Source: Metopolophium dirhodum (Eukaryota; Arthropoda; Insecta; Hemiptera; Aphididae). From it: 64,000 nt of DNA. The stretch is taken from positions 70,693,266 to 70,757,265 of the forward strand of contig NC_083560.1 of NCBI RefSeq assembly GCF_019925205.1, written 5' to 3'. Position numbers and translations under genes: made by a program. This document shows, piece after piece, positions 40,401-53,301 of the stretch. Within the stretch, counting starts at the first letter, position 1; each line of letters opens with the position of its first letter. The notes under the pieces were generated by a model. It saw nothing but the letters and a program-made list of their open reading frames with translations. It searched no databases and was not told the origin of the DNA.

Positions 40401-42070
40401 TGTGTGTTTATACGTGTTTACTGCAGTATAATGTCCCGCTCCCCTCGCACTGCCATCCACCCCTATCGTCATCCCATTTTCGGAGCGTTCAAATATTACT
40501 ATACAATTTCGCACGGTCGTCGTGCTCAGAGTAATAAAAGTATATTGACATAATATTTCGTTTCAAATTATTATTTATCAGTATAAGTTTTTTGATCGGT
40601 AGTGTTTGCGTTTGTGTGTTGTGTGCACAGCATATTGATTCTGCCCGCATTGACGTCGTATGTGTTCCAACACTTATGTAAACATAATAATATATTATAT
40701 TAAAACATTATGAGTTATTATGATGTAGGTAGTTTTTACGGAAATTTTCGTTCGATAGTTGAGCATTACCGTTCTACGTGTTCTCGCGGCAACCGCACAA
40801 CCACACTCCCCCCCCCCCCCCCCACTAAAAACCCCAACTCATAGTGCGTTAAGAGCGACTAATCTCACTATAGTCACGAAACTATGATTAATATAATATG
40901 TACCTAATGATAATTGTAGGTATATAGCAATGTCCAGCTCTTGTTTAAAAAAAAAACTCGTACCTATAATACTGCACACGCTGATGTCAAGCTCAAAATT
41001 TGCGTAGGTGTAAAAAGTTGTAAAAAAAAAATAATCAAACATTTGAACGCATTACATGAGCTGCATCGTTTTTAAAACTCGTACCTACAATTATATACAT
41101 TTGCATTTTCGTACTGCACATAATATTATATTATTTGTCGTACTGCACATTAAAATAGGGGCTGGTCCGATTTCATATCATGTGAAACACCCAAGTACAA
41201 AAATGTGCGAGAACACGCACGCACGTCTAATGCTGCAATATATTTTTATTTAGAAACCGTCCACTCTTTTTTTTGGAGACCTTATTACTTACTACCCCCC
41301 TCACACCACACACACACACTTATATATTATATATAACGTGTAGCGGGCCACAGATAAATTTGTAAAACGTTTACACAAATAGTAGGTATGCGTGTGTGTT
41401 TGTTAGTAGAAACTCCCTAGTTATAAGAAATATTCTATAACCGCCTGTATATATTATTTGGTCGTTATTATTATGTTTTGTTTTAGGTATATAGTTTTAA
41501 CAATATATTTTGTTTATATTTCTGTATTCGAGTGTTCACAACGACCGTATTATAATATTATATATCTTTAATAGTCATGTACTCATGTGTACAATTATAT
41601 ACATGTCCACTTTTACGGTCAATTCGTGCACGTGTGATGACTGAAGCTTAAACTTTTAAATATCATCACCATCATCATTTACTCCTCAATCCCATCACTA
41701 CACATAGGTATACCGTATTACGCACAGGTAATACTAATATCTACCAATTCTAATTTAACGTTTTTATATTATATTGTGCTTGGAATCTGTTGACGCGTCG
41801 CTTTTTTTTCTAATCGATATAATTATGTATAGACTTGTCCCCGTAGAAGGGGACGTAGCTCGCTTGATAAATCGGTAGTTTTTCATTCGCGTTTTTTTTC
41901 CTACTCCGTTGAATACGTCGTCTACTCGCTTGGACTTTTGCGGTTGATGAACGATACCGATCACGCCGTCGCGCCCGTGATGATGACCGATTTAGTTCTA
42001 TTCGTGTCTACCGGACATCGCCCGTTCGTTCTCAGTGTATGAAGCGGTGTAACGCGGTCGCGTGTCGATG
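40401..42070. other. Locally GC/CpG-richer stretch of unknown role
   Basis: Bases 40430-40520, 40740-40830 and 41840-42070 are GC-richer than the surroundings and contain CpG words (for example CGATCACGCCGTCGCGCCCG at 41956). A run of about 17 C lies at 40808-40824. The minus frame 41764-41964 has no recognisable domain, nor do 40839-41042 and 41056-41253. This could be a promoter or 5' exon of an unseen gene, but no splice-linked coding exon was found. Confidence 0.25.
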
Positions 42071-42645
42071 AGTACCTATAATGACAATGGTGTTGTATGA
42101 AAAATTTAAATCAGAGAGATAGGAATTGTCCATCCGCTTGTACGATAATATTGTGTAATAAATAATAATGATATATGTATTGTCCACCACACCAGTTAAC
42201 TGCTGCAACTGCTTGATTATATACCTACCTACCGAATAGATCTCGATAATAATATATTAATATAGGTATCCCATAGTTTTGTACACGCACATACATATAT
42301 ATGCATATTAATGAATATATATTATTATTACGTCATATTATTGTGTTAGTTGACACGTTTTTGTATTGTATTACGATGTACCTACCTACACTAATATTGT
42401 TTATTGTTCTGTTTATTGTTAGTATTACATGTGTATTGACTATATACCGTTTAGTATGTGTTATTAAAAAAAACTGAAATTTTATTTTTATTTCAATAAA
42501 ATTGTCGTTATTACACCGCTAATTGCGTACTGTGTTATTTTATTTGCCCTTCGCCCCGTTATATACATACAATAGGTACTATGATGTATAAATGATAAAC
42601 CTTATTTTATACAATAGGTATAGGTATACCGCATCCATACGAACA
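42071..42645. other. AT-rich spacer, no gene seen
   Basis: Nothing beyond AT-rich DNA with TAGGTA words. Confidence 0.3.
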
Positions 42646-43646
42646 AAGGTGGGCAAGTTAAGTTAAAAGATAACAAAAAAAAATTTAACTTGATAAGTTT
42701 AAAGTTAAGATAGAAAATGAAATTAACTTAACTCAGTTAAAAAAAAGTTTTTTTCAAGTTACAATATTTTTAAGTCATAATCTGCCTTAGTATTTTGTTA
42801 TACACAAACATTTACCAAGATGTTTGATACTGTGTAAAAAATTAGATTATTATGATAAACAATTAGAAAATAAATGACCAAAATCAAAAAGAGTCAACGA
42901 ATCAGAATCAGTATTGTGTAGATCAGCGGTTCTTAACCTTTTGTAGAACACGGACCCCCGATGAAAGATTTTTTTACAAAACATCAAGTTATCATAACCA
43001 AAATTATTATTAATTTTATTTCATCATCAACGTCAGAATTCTTCCTTTTTAAATTTAACCAACGTTCCATTTAAACTTAAATGTCTTTAAGATAATTTGA
43101 AAAAATATCACGTATTAATCGTAAATTATGTAGGTATAAAACTGATAAACTGCACTTATTGGTAGTAATATACGACTGCCAATTTCAGTGCTGTATGCTT
43201 GTACAATTCAAATGAACGAGAAAAACTGATAAATAAATATTCATAATAAAATTATTAGGTTTAGATACTTAATAGTATCGAATTCCACATTGTCATCGGT
43301 GTAATAAAGATAAGATAGGTTTATCTCTTACAATATAAGATATATTTTATAATTTTATATGAAACAAAAACATTGTAATAATGCACTCATGTCACGTATT
43401 GACTTATGTTAGGTGGTAAGGCTGCCGTGGACCCCCGAAATGAGTATTGCGGACCCCCAGGGGGGCGCGGACTACAGGTTAAGAACCACTAGTGTAGATG
43501 ATTCTGCACGACACGAAAAGAAAATTAACTTAACTGCACAACAATGATAATTAACTATAAAAAGTTAAGTTACAACAATACAAATTTTAACTGAAAAAAG
43601 TTAATAAGTTAAAAACAAAACTAATTAACTAGTTAATGCCCACCTT
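42646..43646. mobile_element. TIR element with AAGGTGGGCA ends (interrupted)
   Basis: The ends are AAGGTGGGCA and TGCCCACCTT, perfect inverted 10-mers, followed inward by AAGTTAAG-type words on the left and TTAACTAG-type on the right. Without the nested insertion at 42924-43491 (and one copy of its 8-bp duplication) it would be about 425 bp. That is close to the 428-bp relative at 57062-57489, which also has (A)AGG.TGGGCA ends and many TTAACTT words. Flanking duplication is not clear here. It has no ORF. Confidence 0.65.
42924..43491. mobile_element. hAT-like MITE nested in the preceding element
   Basis: The left end is CAGCGGTTCTTAACCT and the right end is AGGTTAAGAACCACTA, inverted with one internal mismatch and one at the last base. 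A perfect 8-bp target-site duplication, GTGTAGAT, flanks it at 42916-42923 and 43492-43499. CAGNGGTTCTNAACC is a widespread hAT-type terminal sequence. Subterminal GGACCCCC runs occur at both ends (near 42953 and near 43430-43455). There is no transposase ORF. It is younger than the element it interrupts. Confidence 0.88.
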
Positions 43647-45977
43647 CGCATAGGTGCGACGGTAGATATTATAAAAGAATCTCGGATCATAATAAAAGCT
43701 TTCGATTTTGAGTGGCGTAGCGAAGAGGGGTGCGTTGTATAGGTGTATTAACTATTAACCTTCCCTCCTCAGCCGTGTTATGTACCTATAACCTATACTT
43801 AAAATAAAATTATTAAAAATAATATATAGTATTTCAGTATCTATATTATAGCCATTATTCGATGTATACATTTTCAGTATATATATATACTATATTGACA
43901 TCTATATATCTTGTTAGGTAGTATATTATAGTATATTTTATTTTTTCCACCAAGGTTGTTATTTTCAATTTTTCATAACGTCCTCTCTTGCAGAAAATTT
44001 CTGGCTACGTGCCTGATTTATATGGACAACAGTAGAATACATTTTGTAATTTCACCACCTTTCACGCTGCATATAATACCTACATTATTACATTGACGTA
44101 ATTTTGAAGAATATGGTGTAATGAGTCCTTTTTGCCCGGTTATAATTTCTAAAGACTTATTGGGCTGTTGTTGTAATCTTGAGAGTTTATAGATCCGACT
44201 GCGTCTCCTGAAAATAAAGAAATACATTTTTAACCAATATTATATATTTTATAATTTAATATAGGTATTGTACCAACACTAGGTACAGTTTAATGAAACA
44301 GGAATGACCGGAGGAGTTAACACTTAACTGTATTGTTAAAAACAAAAACCCTTGGAGGAACAAACTTTTATTATTTGGAAAAGGCCAGGAAAACATTTTA
44401 TCACCGTTTAAGAAAACCTGAAATTATTTCACTGGTTATTTACTTATATATTTCGATAAAAGTATTGTGCGTGATTATTAACGTCCAAAGTAACAAGCGA
44501 ACCTAAACTCTTAAACATCTACTATAGTAAAAATTCAATCCAACGAAATATTGTAATAAAAGTATTTAATCGCTTTTTAATTACCTACATAAAATACGAT
44601 TTAAATACCTTTAAATTCTATTATTATGGTAGACATTCAAGCATTTTAAATACATTCTAAGTAGTAAATACCTACCTACAATCTACACGCCATAGGTTAT
44701 ATGTAGGGTATTTGTAGCCATACAACCATAAATAGGACCATAATTTAAATTGCCTAAAACTATCAACAAATAACTTTTTCAACGCAATAATGCCCTTAAA
44801 AAATTAACAACATTTTTTATAGGGTTTCAATTACGCAACTGATAGGAAGACGAGGATTTAACTTTTGGCATTAAGTCCTAGTAATTACAACACATCCGAT
44901 AATCGTTGAAGATAGATAAAGACGTTGTCACTTTCATGTATAGAAGATAGAACGATGTCCTTTGGTATGGATTAAAAATACCTAAAAACTATTAAAGCAA
45001 ATATTATAGAAACAATATTTCTTAATATCTATTTTTACTTTCTTAGTTAAACATTGAAAGTTCGTACAGTGTATTATGCACTAAAAATTAATAAAATGAC
45101 CGGAAAATGCTGATTATAGAAAAACACGAAAAAATAAAAAATAAAAATGTCACCTTTGTTGTATCTGTTATATATAAAAGAAAATGATGTATCTACTTGG
45201 AATGCATTGTCCTAAGCATGCACTTGCCATTCAAATTTGGGCCCTTCTTATAAGTATTTCATCGATAAACATAAGTCATAACCAATGGGTAAATCTTTAA
45301 ATGTCTTTAAGACATAACGAATATGTTTGATAATACATTTTTATTCAAACTGTATATAGGTAGATAAGAACGTATCTAAATATTGTATGTTTAAGAGTGT
45401 TAAAGTTATAGACAAACATATTGACATAATGACATACCTATACCACCTGTGTTGTTATGTTCCAAGTAATCTTTAGCTTCTATCTAATATATACTTATGT
45501 ACTAGTATAAGTATAAGTTTAAGTGTTTAACCAGTGCTTGATATTTTTTTGGGGGAGTGAGGTTCAGTGCGACCAAGCACTGTAACTAAATGTTCAGATA
45601 TTTTAGTATACCCATACTTTTTCTCGAAGTATAGGAGTATAGGACTCTAAAGACTTAATTTAGGATTTTTACAAAATTATAGTTAGGTAATAATTTTTTT
45701 CTTTTTAAATGTGTGCAAGTTTATTGGATACAATATGGTAATTATGTAATAATTAGATGCGTTTAATATTTGAAATAAACCTGCAGCGGTCTTTCGATCT
45801 AAAGTTGTGGCTCTCCAGGCCAAAATTAATTATTTTATTATATAAAAACTATTGAATATGTTTTGTGCTAAAAATATTTTTTTGTTTTTATATGAATATA
45901 AAAGTCGTTATTTTTTGAATCGAAAATTAAAAATATGCATCACAAAAATCATTTTGACGGTACTTAATAGTTATAAT
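43647..45977. other. AT-rich intergenic sequence
   Basis: No gene is seen. The open frame 44018-44227 (minus) has an Arg-rich start but no recognisable domain. No complete element was found. Confidence 0.3.
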
Positions 45978-46512
45978 TAAAGACCGGATTTATATTCTCT
46001 TAAAATACCTTAAATATGATGCTAATATTCTCGAAAAAACCTTAAAATATTCTCATTATATTCTCTTAAAAATTTAAAAAATATGCAAAAATAATCAATA
46101 AACATCATTATATTTACTTTAATATGCATTTAAAATTTTTTTTTTTTCAATTTTATATTAATAGTGAGTTAATTATTAGGTATTTAAAGTTTCGTATTCT
46201 AATGGAAAATTATTGCACTTTAATAAGAGTTGTAAATGACATAATAAAAAATTGTAAATGTTCAAAAAATTTTTTTCTGGGTACCGTAATATTAAAATTA
46301 AAAATAAATACAAATTTTTTCTCACAATTTACGAAATATTCCAAAATATGCTAAATGAGTTAAATATTCTCTAACCCATAAAATATTCTCAAATATGCAA
46401 AAAAAACTTTTTTCTATGCATTCAGAATTGAACAAATCATCCACATTTTTTACTCTCATAAGACTGCATAGACCCAGTAACGATATGTAAAAACATATAA
46501 ATCCGGTCTTTA
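45978..46512. mobile_element. TIR element with perfect 8-bp TSD (hAT-like), 535 bp
   Basis: The left end TAAAGACCGGATTTATAT is inverted at the right end (ATATAAATCCGGTCTTTA). A perfect 8-bp duplication, GTTATAAT, flanks it at 45970-45977 and 46513-46520. Subterminal words AATATTCTC and AAATATGC recur inside. An 8-bp duplication fits hAT-type transposition, although the TAAAGACC end is not a standard hAT end. The frame 46124-46354 (+) lies inside and is Lys/Asn/Phe-rich AT text, so I do not call it a gene. Confidence 0.85.
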
Positions 46513-46653
46513 GTTATAATACTATAATATTGAAACAAAAATTGTTAGTAACTCTTTGAAAACTAGGAAATTTTGAAATTTTGACTCATTCGTTTCAAAA
46601 GGTTTCCGACTTCTGGTATAAACTATAAGATAGTAAGTGGGGTAAAATACGCG

Positions 46654-46960
46654 TTAAGAGGACGCTACACCCGCATGTGTTGTCTCCGTCTTACAAATGT
46701 ACAACATAGCAAAAACTGTTTTGCGCGGGAAAGAACCGAGAAACCTACAATCATAACTAAGAAACGAGATTTTTACCACGTAAAAATGAGAACTTTGGCT
46801 GTGCAATGTTGTTTTTATTTTTTTGATATCATTTTTATGAAAATAGTTTTTCAAGTTCAAAAACATAAACAATATTGGTTTTTGAAACCAAAATTGAGCG
46901 AGTTATACGCTGAAAAGCGTTTTGTTTGTCATACGTGTGTAAGACGGAGACAACACATGC
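46654..46960. mobile_element. Partial foldback MITE (TTAAGAGGACG family)
   Basis: The left end TTAAGAGGACG is followed by CATGTGTTGTCTCCGTCTTA (from 46674), which is inverted perfectly over 22 bp at 46938-46959. Similar words (TTGTCTCCGTCTTAC) occur in the element at 1487-1927. The outer right end CGTCCTCTTAA is not found, so the right border is truncated or diverged. The two overlapping frames 46654-46872 (-) and 46675-46989 (+) are products of this inverted repeat. Confidence 0.6.
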
Positions 46961-47100
46961 AGTTGACGAATGTATTGGTTAATACTTAGTGTTAGGTTGT
47001 TCTAACCTACTATACAGTCTATACCTGTACATGCGTTTTTAATTTTCATTAAAAAAATGAAACATTTAATACAAGGTTCCTCATAAGTTTTTGCTCACAG

Positions 47101-47765
47101 CAGTGTTGCGTAAATTACTTTTGAAAAGTAATTCAATTACTTTACTCGTTACTAAGAGATAAATGTAATTAAGTTACTTTAATCGTTACTAAAATAAAAT
47201 TGTAACGAAATTACTTTACTTTTCAAATAGAAAAGTAAATCATTACTTTCTCGTTACAAAAAAAAAAAATTTAATTTTCTTGGCAATTACTTTCTGTAGC
47301 CAAATTACAGCCATACACATAACAAATTCTTTATAAAACCTGAATAGTTAATAGGATTGTATAAAACTTAGTCTTCCACACAAGCTATTCATAGGAAACC
47401 TATTTAAAGGAATCAAATTAAATAATAAATTTAATAAACTGTTTCGTGATTTAGGTGTAATTCGAAATGTCAAATGTCAAAATCATCGAAAACTGAAATG
47501 TGGCGAGTTAAAATTAAATGTATATAAATATCAGATTGGTAAACATAATAATATAATACCCGCATAATAGACAAACATGTTTTTTTGAATTCGCAATAGG
47601 TAGGTGTAGGTACAATAATTCGAAACTGTAACGCGTTATTCTATAGAAATTACTTTTCAAAAGTAATTTACATTACATTTTCGTTACTTGGATTTTTAAT
47701 TCTAATTAAATTACTTAACGTGTTACTAGCAAAGTAACGCCGTTATAATAACGCGTTACTTTGGT
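47101..47765 (+). mobile_element. Element with CAGTGTTGCGTAA end, rich in TAATTACTTT
   Basis: It begins CAGTGTTGCGTAAATTACTT and is rich in inverted AAAGTAATT/AATTACTTT words. Bases 47325-47540 and 47615-47750 match 56880-57060, 57490-57545 and 57610-57725 in the same order. The right end of the 57 kb copy reads TTACCCAACGCTG, the inverse of this left end, so the two copies together define inverted termini CAG(T/C)GTTG(C/G)GTAA. The right end of this copy is worn or missing. Confidence 0.6.
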
Positions 47766-48539
47766 TAGGTTACTATACCTAACTATTAGTATTAGTAGGT
47801 ACCTTTCGAAATATGCTCCTTTCAGTTCCCCATGATAATGACTCGCCCATTCTATAAATTCTATTTAACCTTCGTACCACCATAAAGATATGCCACTAAG
47901 AATGGATTTACCAAAATTCGCATTTTTATGTTGTGCTAACAATGAGTTTTATAGATTATTTTACTTTTTAAATACCTAGTTACTTGGTGGCAGGTTAGCA
48001 GACCTATGTTAACAATATAATATATAATTTTATTAATTTACATTTGATTAAATTATAAATAATATGCTATATTTCTCATACGAATTCTTGGTAAACATTT
48101 GAAAACTAAGATTAAATTTGGTCTCGATGTAACATTTCTTTTTTATCACTTATCCACAATATTGAATTCTTGAAATAGGTAAATATAATTAAAACTAGGT
48201 ATTAATAAGAATTTGTAATTTATATATTAATATTTATCATCATTTATTACATTTTAAAATACTAAACAATAAGAAAAAATAAATGTTTAAAACAATTTTT
48301 AAATAAGTACCTACCTCGTACCTACAGAAGACGTGTTAATTTGTACTTTTTGATGGACCACATGGACGCTTTATTCAAATACGGGACGAATAGGATTTCT
48401 ATATTTATATATTTTTTTCAGCCCTTATAAGTAACTAATGAGTAAAAGGTATATTTCACACAATGAATATTGTTTTATTTATTTAAATGATTGAAATCGG
48501 TTTCATAATACCTATATAACTATTATAATTAATAAAAAG
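47766..48539. other. AT-rich spacer, no gene seen
   Basis: No ORF or paired ends were noted. Confidence 0.3.
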
Positions 48540-48690
48540 GTTGTGGATGTCGCTCTGCTGTACAGTATAGGTTACAAGTGGGGCACTGTAATGGATGTTG
48601 TTAAATTTGAATTCAATGATATAAAATAATTAATATGAAAACGATTCTGAGCGAAGACAGTCTGTCAGCCTATATATCACTAAGTACCTA
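48540..48690 (+). repeat. Family A subterminal unit
   Basis: It runs from GTGGATGTCGCTCTGCTGTA to CGATTCTGAGCGAAGACAGT. A nearly identical unit occurs at 49210-49340, so two such ends lie in direct order about 660 bp apart. Confidence 0.6.
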
Positions 48691-48751
48691 TGTATATTTT
48701 ATGATATTATTGTGATTAAAGTAATTCATTTAGTACCTATTAGGCATTAGT

Positions 48752-48919
48752 ATCCAGTGGGCGTATTTAAGAATTTTTCAAGTAGGGGTCCAGTTAATTT
48801 TCCAAATATATTTAAGTGGCGGGCTCCGCTGCAGAATATATCAATATTAATATATTATATCTTTAGATAGGTTATTTAGGATAGGACCCCATGATCCCCT
48901 CCGTAAATATTCCACTGTT
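48752..48919. repeat. Short TIR-like element with CAGTGGGCGTATTTA end
   Basis: CAGTGGGCGTATTTAAGAAT on the left is mirrored by GTAAATATTCCACTG on the right, with GGGGTCC and GGACCCC just inside. It is about 170 bp and non-coding. It sits between two family A subterminal units. Confidence 0.45.
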
Positions 48920-49204
48920 AATATATATATTACAGTAGGTATGAAACTGTAATTGTGTGTATAAAATATAAAAATATACCTAGGTACTCTAAAAATTTCA
49001 TATTGTATCCACGAATAATATTTTTAAATTACAACAAAATAACTAAAATCGTTGTTCTTGATTATAATATGTAATTTAGACCAAAATTGAATTTAAAATA
49101 TCAGTAAAAAATAAATGTTTATATAGTAATTAGATTTTGAGGTTACAGTATGTACTATTTATGAGTATCTTTGTTTTAAATATATAATCCTCAGCTATAA
49201 AATG

Positions 49205-50117
49205 GTGGATAAGTGGATGTCGCTCTGCTGTACAGTAGGTTACAAGTGGGTCACTGTAATTGATGGTGTTAAATTTGAATCCAATGATATAATATCATTG
49301 TATAAGAAAAACAGTTCTGAGCGAAAACGGTCAGTCAGCCTATGATTTGACCAAGTATATTTGATGATATTATTGTGAATAAAGCAATTTATATATAACC
49401 TATTTACGTGGAGCCTTGTTTTAAATTTTCAATCCTTAGCCATAAAAGTTAAAAATTTATACATTTTTAACCACTAAATAATTAATTAATTATAAATTTG
49501 ATAAATGTTGTAAAAATTTGAACTTTAAATGCTTATAAAAAAAAATTGTGACTAAGGATTTTTAATTTTTTTTATCTGCCTTTGAAACAATAACCTAGGA
49601 GCCTTCTATTATATTTTCAAGCTTTTTTACTCAACAGATAAAATTTCATTGATATTTATAGAAAAAAAAACTAAAAAAATTGAAAACTGACAATGGCCGT
49701 AAACAGATCAAAAAGAGTCAAAATATTTTGTAAATTTTATGGTGTATAGAAAATGCTAATATAAACATTCAGTCAAAATTTCATGTCGCTACGGTCATTT
49801 GTTTTAGAGTTACACCAAAAACCAAAATCGATTTTCTCGAAAACAGATTTTGCGTAAAAATTCCCGTTTTTCCTTAATTTTTCTTTTGTTTTTCACGTCG
49901 CTTGTGAAAACTACTAGGAAATTTTTACTTTTGACCCCCCAAAGTACCAACTAGATTCACTTTCCTATCAGAAAAGTTACTATTGAAGAAAATCCAAGCA
50001 CTTTTACTGTCTTAAAAGGTGATGACAGACACAAAAATAAAAAAAAATAAAAAAAAAAACACACATCATTGTAAAATCAATACATTCATCGCTTCGCTCA
50101 GAATCTAAAATTGAACA
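49205..50117 (+). repeat. Family A dispersed repeat, full-looking forward copy
   Basis: It runs from GTGGATGTCGCTCTGCTGTA (49214) to CGCTTCGCTCAGAATCTAAA (50091-50110). Bases 49500-50110 match 310-918 with very few differences, including the CGATTTTCTCGAAAACAGAT and CCCCCCAAAGTACC words. It has one of the two internal units seen in longer copies. There is no ORF. Confidence 0.7.
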
Positions 50118-50123
50118 TTTTAT

Positions 50124-52175
50124 AATTTTAGATTCTGAGCGGAGCGAAATGATGAGTGTTTGCAACATTTTGGTTAATAAATACTCTCCGATTTTCGATC
50201 AGCATCTTTTTTGATACAAAAGTGAATATAGTTGGTACTTTTGGGAGGTCAAAATTCAAAATTAAAAGTGTCACGAAAAACAAAAAAAATTTTTATGCAA
50301 AACATCGATTTTAAAAAATGATGAACACAAAAACTAATAACCTCAGACTTTTGAAATTTTTACCAAATATTTATATTATCATTTTTAATAAACGGTAACA
50401 ATTTTGAAATATTTTGATTATTTTTCAGCTAGTTATTATAGGCTTGAGAATTTATTAGAAATTTATTTAAATTTTTTGAAAATTGTTCTCGAAAAAAACT
50501 TTTTCATTTAGTTAAAAAGCTCGAAAATTTTATACAAGGTTACTTATAAGTTTCATTAATTTAAGTTAAAAAATAACAGAAATACATAGGCACGATTATT
50601 TTTTATATGTATTCAAAGTTCAAATTTCGACAAAACTTATCAAAATTTCGAAAATGTTCAGCCTTTTATTCAGTTAGAAATTCATTTAAGTTTTAGATTT
50701 TGAGCGGGGCGAGGAATGTAATGGTTTTACAATGATGTTTATTTCTTTTTCTTTTTTATTCTGTAAACACTTTTTCTCTCTCTAAACTTGCTCAAAAGTA
50801 TCAAGTATAGCATCTTTTCTGAAAAGTAATGTACTGAACTGGTACTTTAGAGAGATTATTTTTCGATTTTCGAAACGCTACTCGAAATAAAAGCAGTTAA
50901 AGGAGAAAAAACGTACGATTTTACGATTTTATAATATTAAATAATTACGGACGACGTTTTCTACCAGAAATATTGCTTCAAATGTAAAATGACAAGAGAT
51001 ATTTTTTGTTGTATTTTGGATTTTGTTCCTTACGGTTTAAAGTTCGGAAAATTTTAGCCATTTTTGAACTATTTATAGACATTTTAATTTTGGGAGTTTT
51101 TGTTGTAATTCGGTTAAAAACATTCGTAAAAACTCGAAATTTGGGTTGTTTACTTATATTAGTCTTACCTAGACATGGTAACATTTTCAAAACATTTGAG
51201 CGATTTATGAGCTTTTTCTTTTATTTTATATTTTTTTTTCATTTTTATGATATTTCCTCATTATAAATTATAATTATAATTACATAAATTACCTATTTAT
51301 ATAAATCGTTCTTAAGCTGTTCTTAAAACGCTTTGTTTATCACCATAGAAACGAATAAAATTAAATAAAATAGATTCCCTCGTACGCTCAGAATCGTTTT
51401 TTATCGAATGCAATCATTGCTATCAAATCGAATACAGTAAAATTACTCTATCCTGTCCGAGGCCCGAAGGGACGATGGACAAACATCCACCACCGAAATG
51501 CGCTGACCTACTTTTTTCTTTTCATAGCTAATATAAGAAATGTTGATAGAAGACTCCCCACAAATATTTCTATCATAAACAAAAAAAAAGTTTACGGAAA
51601 GTAATTAATTATTTATTAGTGTTTGGATTTAAAGTTTTTAAGATATTGGATTTTCATTGGTATATTAACGATATTGATATTTTGTTACAATTCAAAAACG
51701 GATACCTGATGACTCCTAGATACTTGAAATTTTCACCAAATGTTAAAATTTCCATTTTCCATATAATATTATGGTAATATTGTGAAACAATTTTGACACT
51801 TTTCGAGCGATTTATAACCATATTTTTTTTAGCTATTTATGGCCATGATAATTTTTTTAAATGTTGTAAATTATTTCAGTTAGAAATTCATAAATTCATT
51901 TTTGTTGCTAAAATAAGAAACTTTAATAGAAGATTCCCAATAAGTTTTTCTACCTGTATTAAAAAAGAGTTAACCGGATAGTCACGCTATTATAGCCTTG
52001 ACCCATGAGATATTTCATTATAAACTATTAAATTTGATTATTCATACAAGTATGACAAAACATCTCCGCTCAGAATCGTGTTTCGTATACAATGATTTAT
52101 CATTGAATTAAAATATAACATCCATTACAACGACAACTACTGTACTACACTACTACAGTCTACAAGCGTCCACCT
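50124..52175 (-). repeat. Family A, long diverged minus-strand copy or copies
   Basis: It starts at ATTTTAGATTCTGAGCGGAG, 7-15 bp from the end of the preceding forward copy and in opposite orientation. A second internal start-like word TTTTAGATTTTGAGCGGGGC lies at about 50692. The far end near 52075-52160 carries CGCTCAGAATCGTG, TTATCATTGAATTAAAATAT and CCATTACAACGAC words. Frames at 50978-51266 on both strands and 51793-51981 are AT-rich artefacts. The segment 51440-51500 is locally GC-rich (GAGGCCCGAAGGGACGATGG) and unexplained. Confidence 0.55.
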
Positions 52176-52189
52176 TTTTTAATTATCAT

Positions 52190-53298
52190 AATCGATAATT
52201 TTTGAGATTTTGATAAATTTTGTCAAAATTAGAATTTTAAATACTTATAAAAAAAAAATCGGGCCTATGGATCTTTAATATTTTTCAATTGCTATTGAAA
52301 CAGTATACCAGGAGGCTTGTACCTATCAAATTATCAAGTTTTTTTATCCAAAAAATAACATTGTATTGACATTTATATCAAAAAAATTTAAAAACTCGAA
52401 CGTTCCTCTCTAAAATGTCTATAAATAGGTCAAAAAACTCATTTTATCATATACAGAAATTACTAACATTTGCTAACTACATTTATTTATTTTCAAATTA
52501 CAATAAAATAAGAAAATCACTACACGAGAAGTAAAAATATGAACTTTCGAACGCTGGAACAAATTTTTACGTATTTTGTCGAAATTCAAACTTTTAAATG
52601 CTTATAAAAAAAAGGTGACCATGTATTTTAGATTCTGAGCGTAGCGATGAATGTATTGATTTTACAATGATATGTGTTTTTTTAAATTTTTTAATTTTTT
52701 TTGTGTACACGATAAGTAGTTGAAATAATGCTTCGATTTTTAACTTCAGTATCTTGTTCGATGGGAAAGTGAATCTAGTTGATGCATTATTTGGGAGGTT
52801 AAATTTAAAAATCCCAATAGTTTTCTGGGAATTTTTACGTAAAAACGGTTTTTGACAAAATAGATTTTGGTTTTTGGTGTAACTTTAAAACAAATTACCG
52901 TTGATACATGAAATTTACACTAGTTGTTTATATTTGCATTTTCTATACTCGATCAAATATTTTGATTTGTTTTAAACTGTCTATGGACATTTTCAGTTTC
53001 CAATTATTTAAGTTTTTTTTTTATGAATGTCAATAAAATTATACTTGTTGGGTAAAAAATCTTGAAAAATTAATACAATTCTCCTAATATATTGTTACAC
53101 TGATATTTAAAAAATATTAAAAATCCATGCTCACAATATTTTTTTATACGCATTTAAAGTTCAAATCTTGACAAAATACGAAAAAATACGGAAATGTGCA
53201 AATTATTTTAAGTTAGAAATTCAAGAAAAATTTTCTTTGACTTGAAAATGTAATAGAAGATTCCTCATAAGTTTGTCTACCTTAATAAAAAAAAAAAA
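52190..53298. repeat. Two opposed family A copies abutting the coactivator-like fragment
   Basis: Bases 52200-52615 are in forward order (TTTTGTCAAAATTAGAATTT, then GGATCTTTAATATTTTTCAA). From 52624 (ATTTTAGATTCTGAGCGTAG) the order is reversed, and it continues to an A run at about 53286-53302, directly before the first coding-like fragment at 53302. A repeat therefore touches the 5' side of that fragment. Confidence 0.5.
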
Positions 53299-53301
53299 AA
53301 A

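Noticed and set aside
40808..40824. Long C run as a possible regulatory site
   Set aside because: A homopolymer of this length is best explained as a microsatellite or transposon end; nothing ties it to a gene.
41840..41885. tRNA-like words (GTAGCTCGCTTGATAAATCGG)
   Set aside because: No matching acceptor stem, anticodon arm or T-arm could be folded around it.
44018..44227. 69-codon minus frame starting Arg-rich
   Set aside because: No transposase or other domain recognised; no paired transposon ends around it.
46675..46989. 104-codon frame
   Set aside because: It spans the inverted repeat of a MITE and is mirrored by a minus-strand frame.
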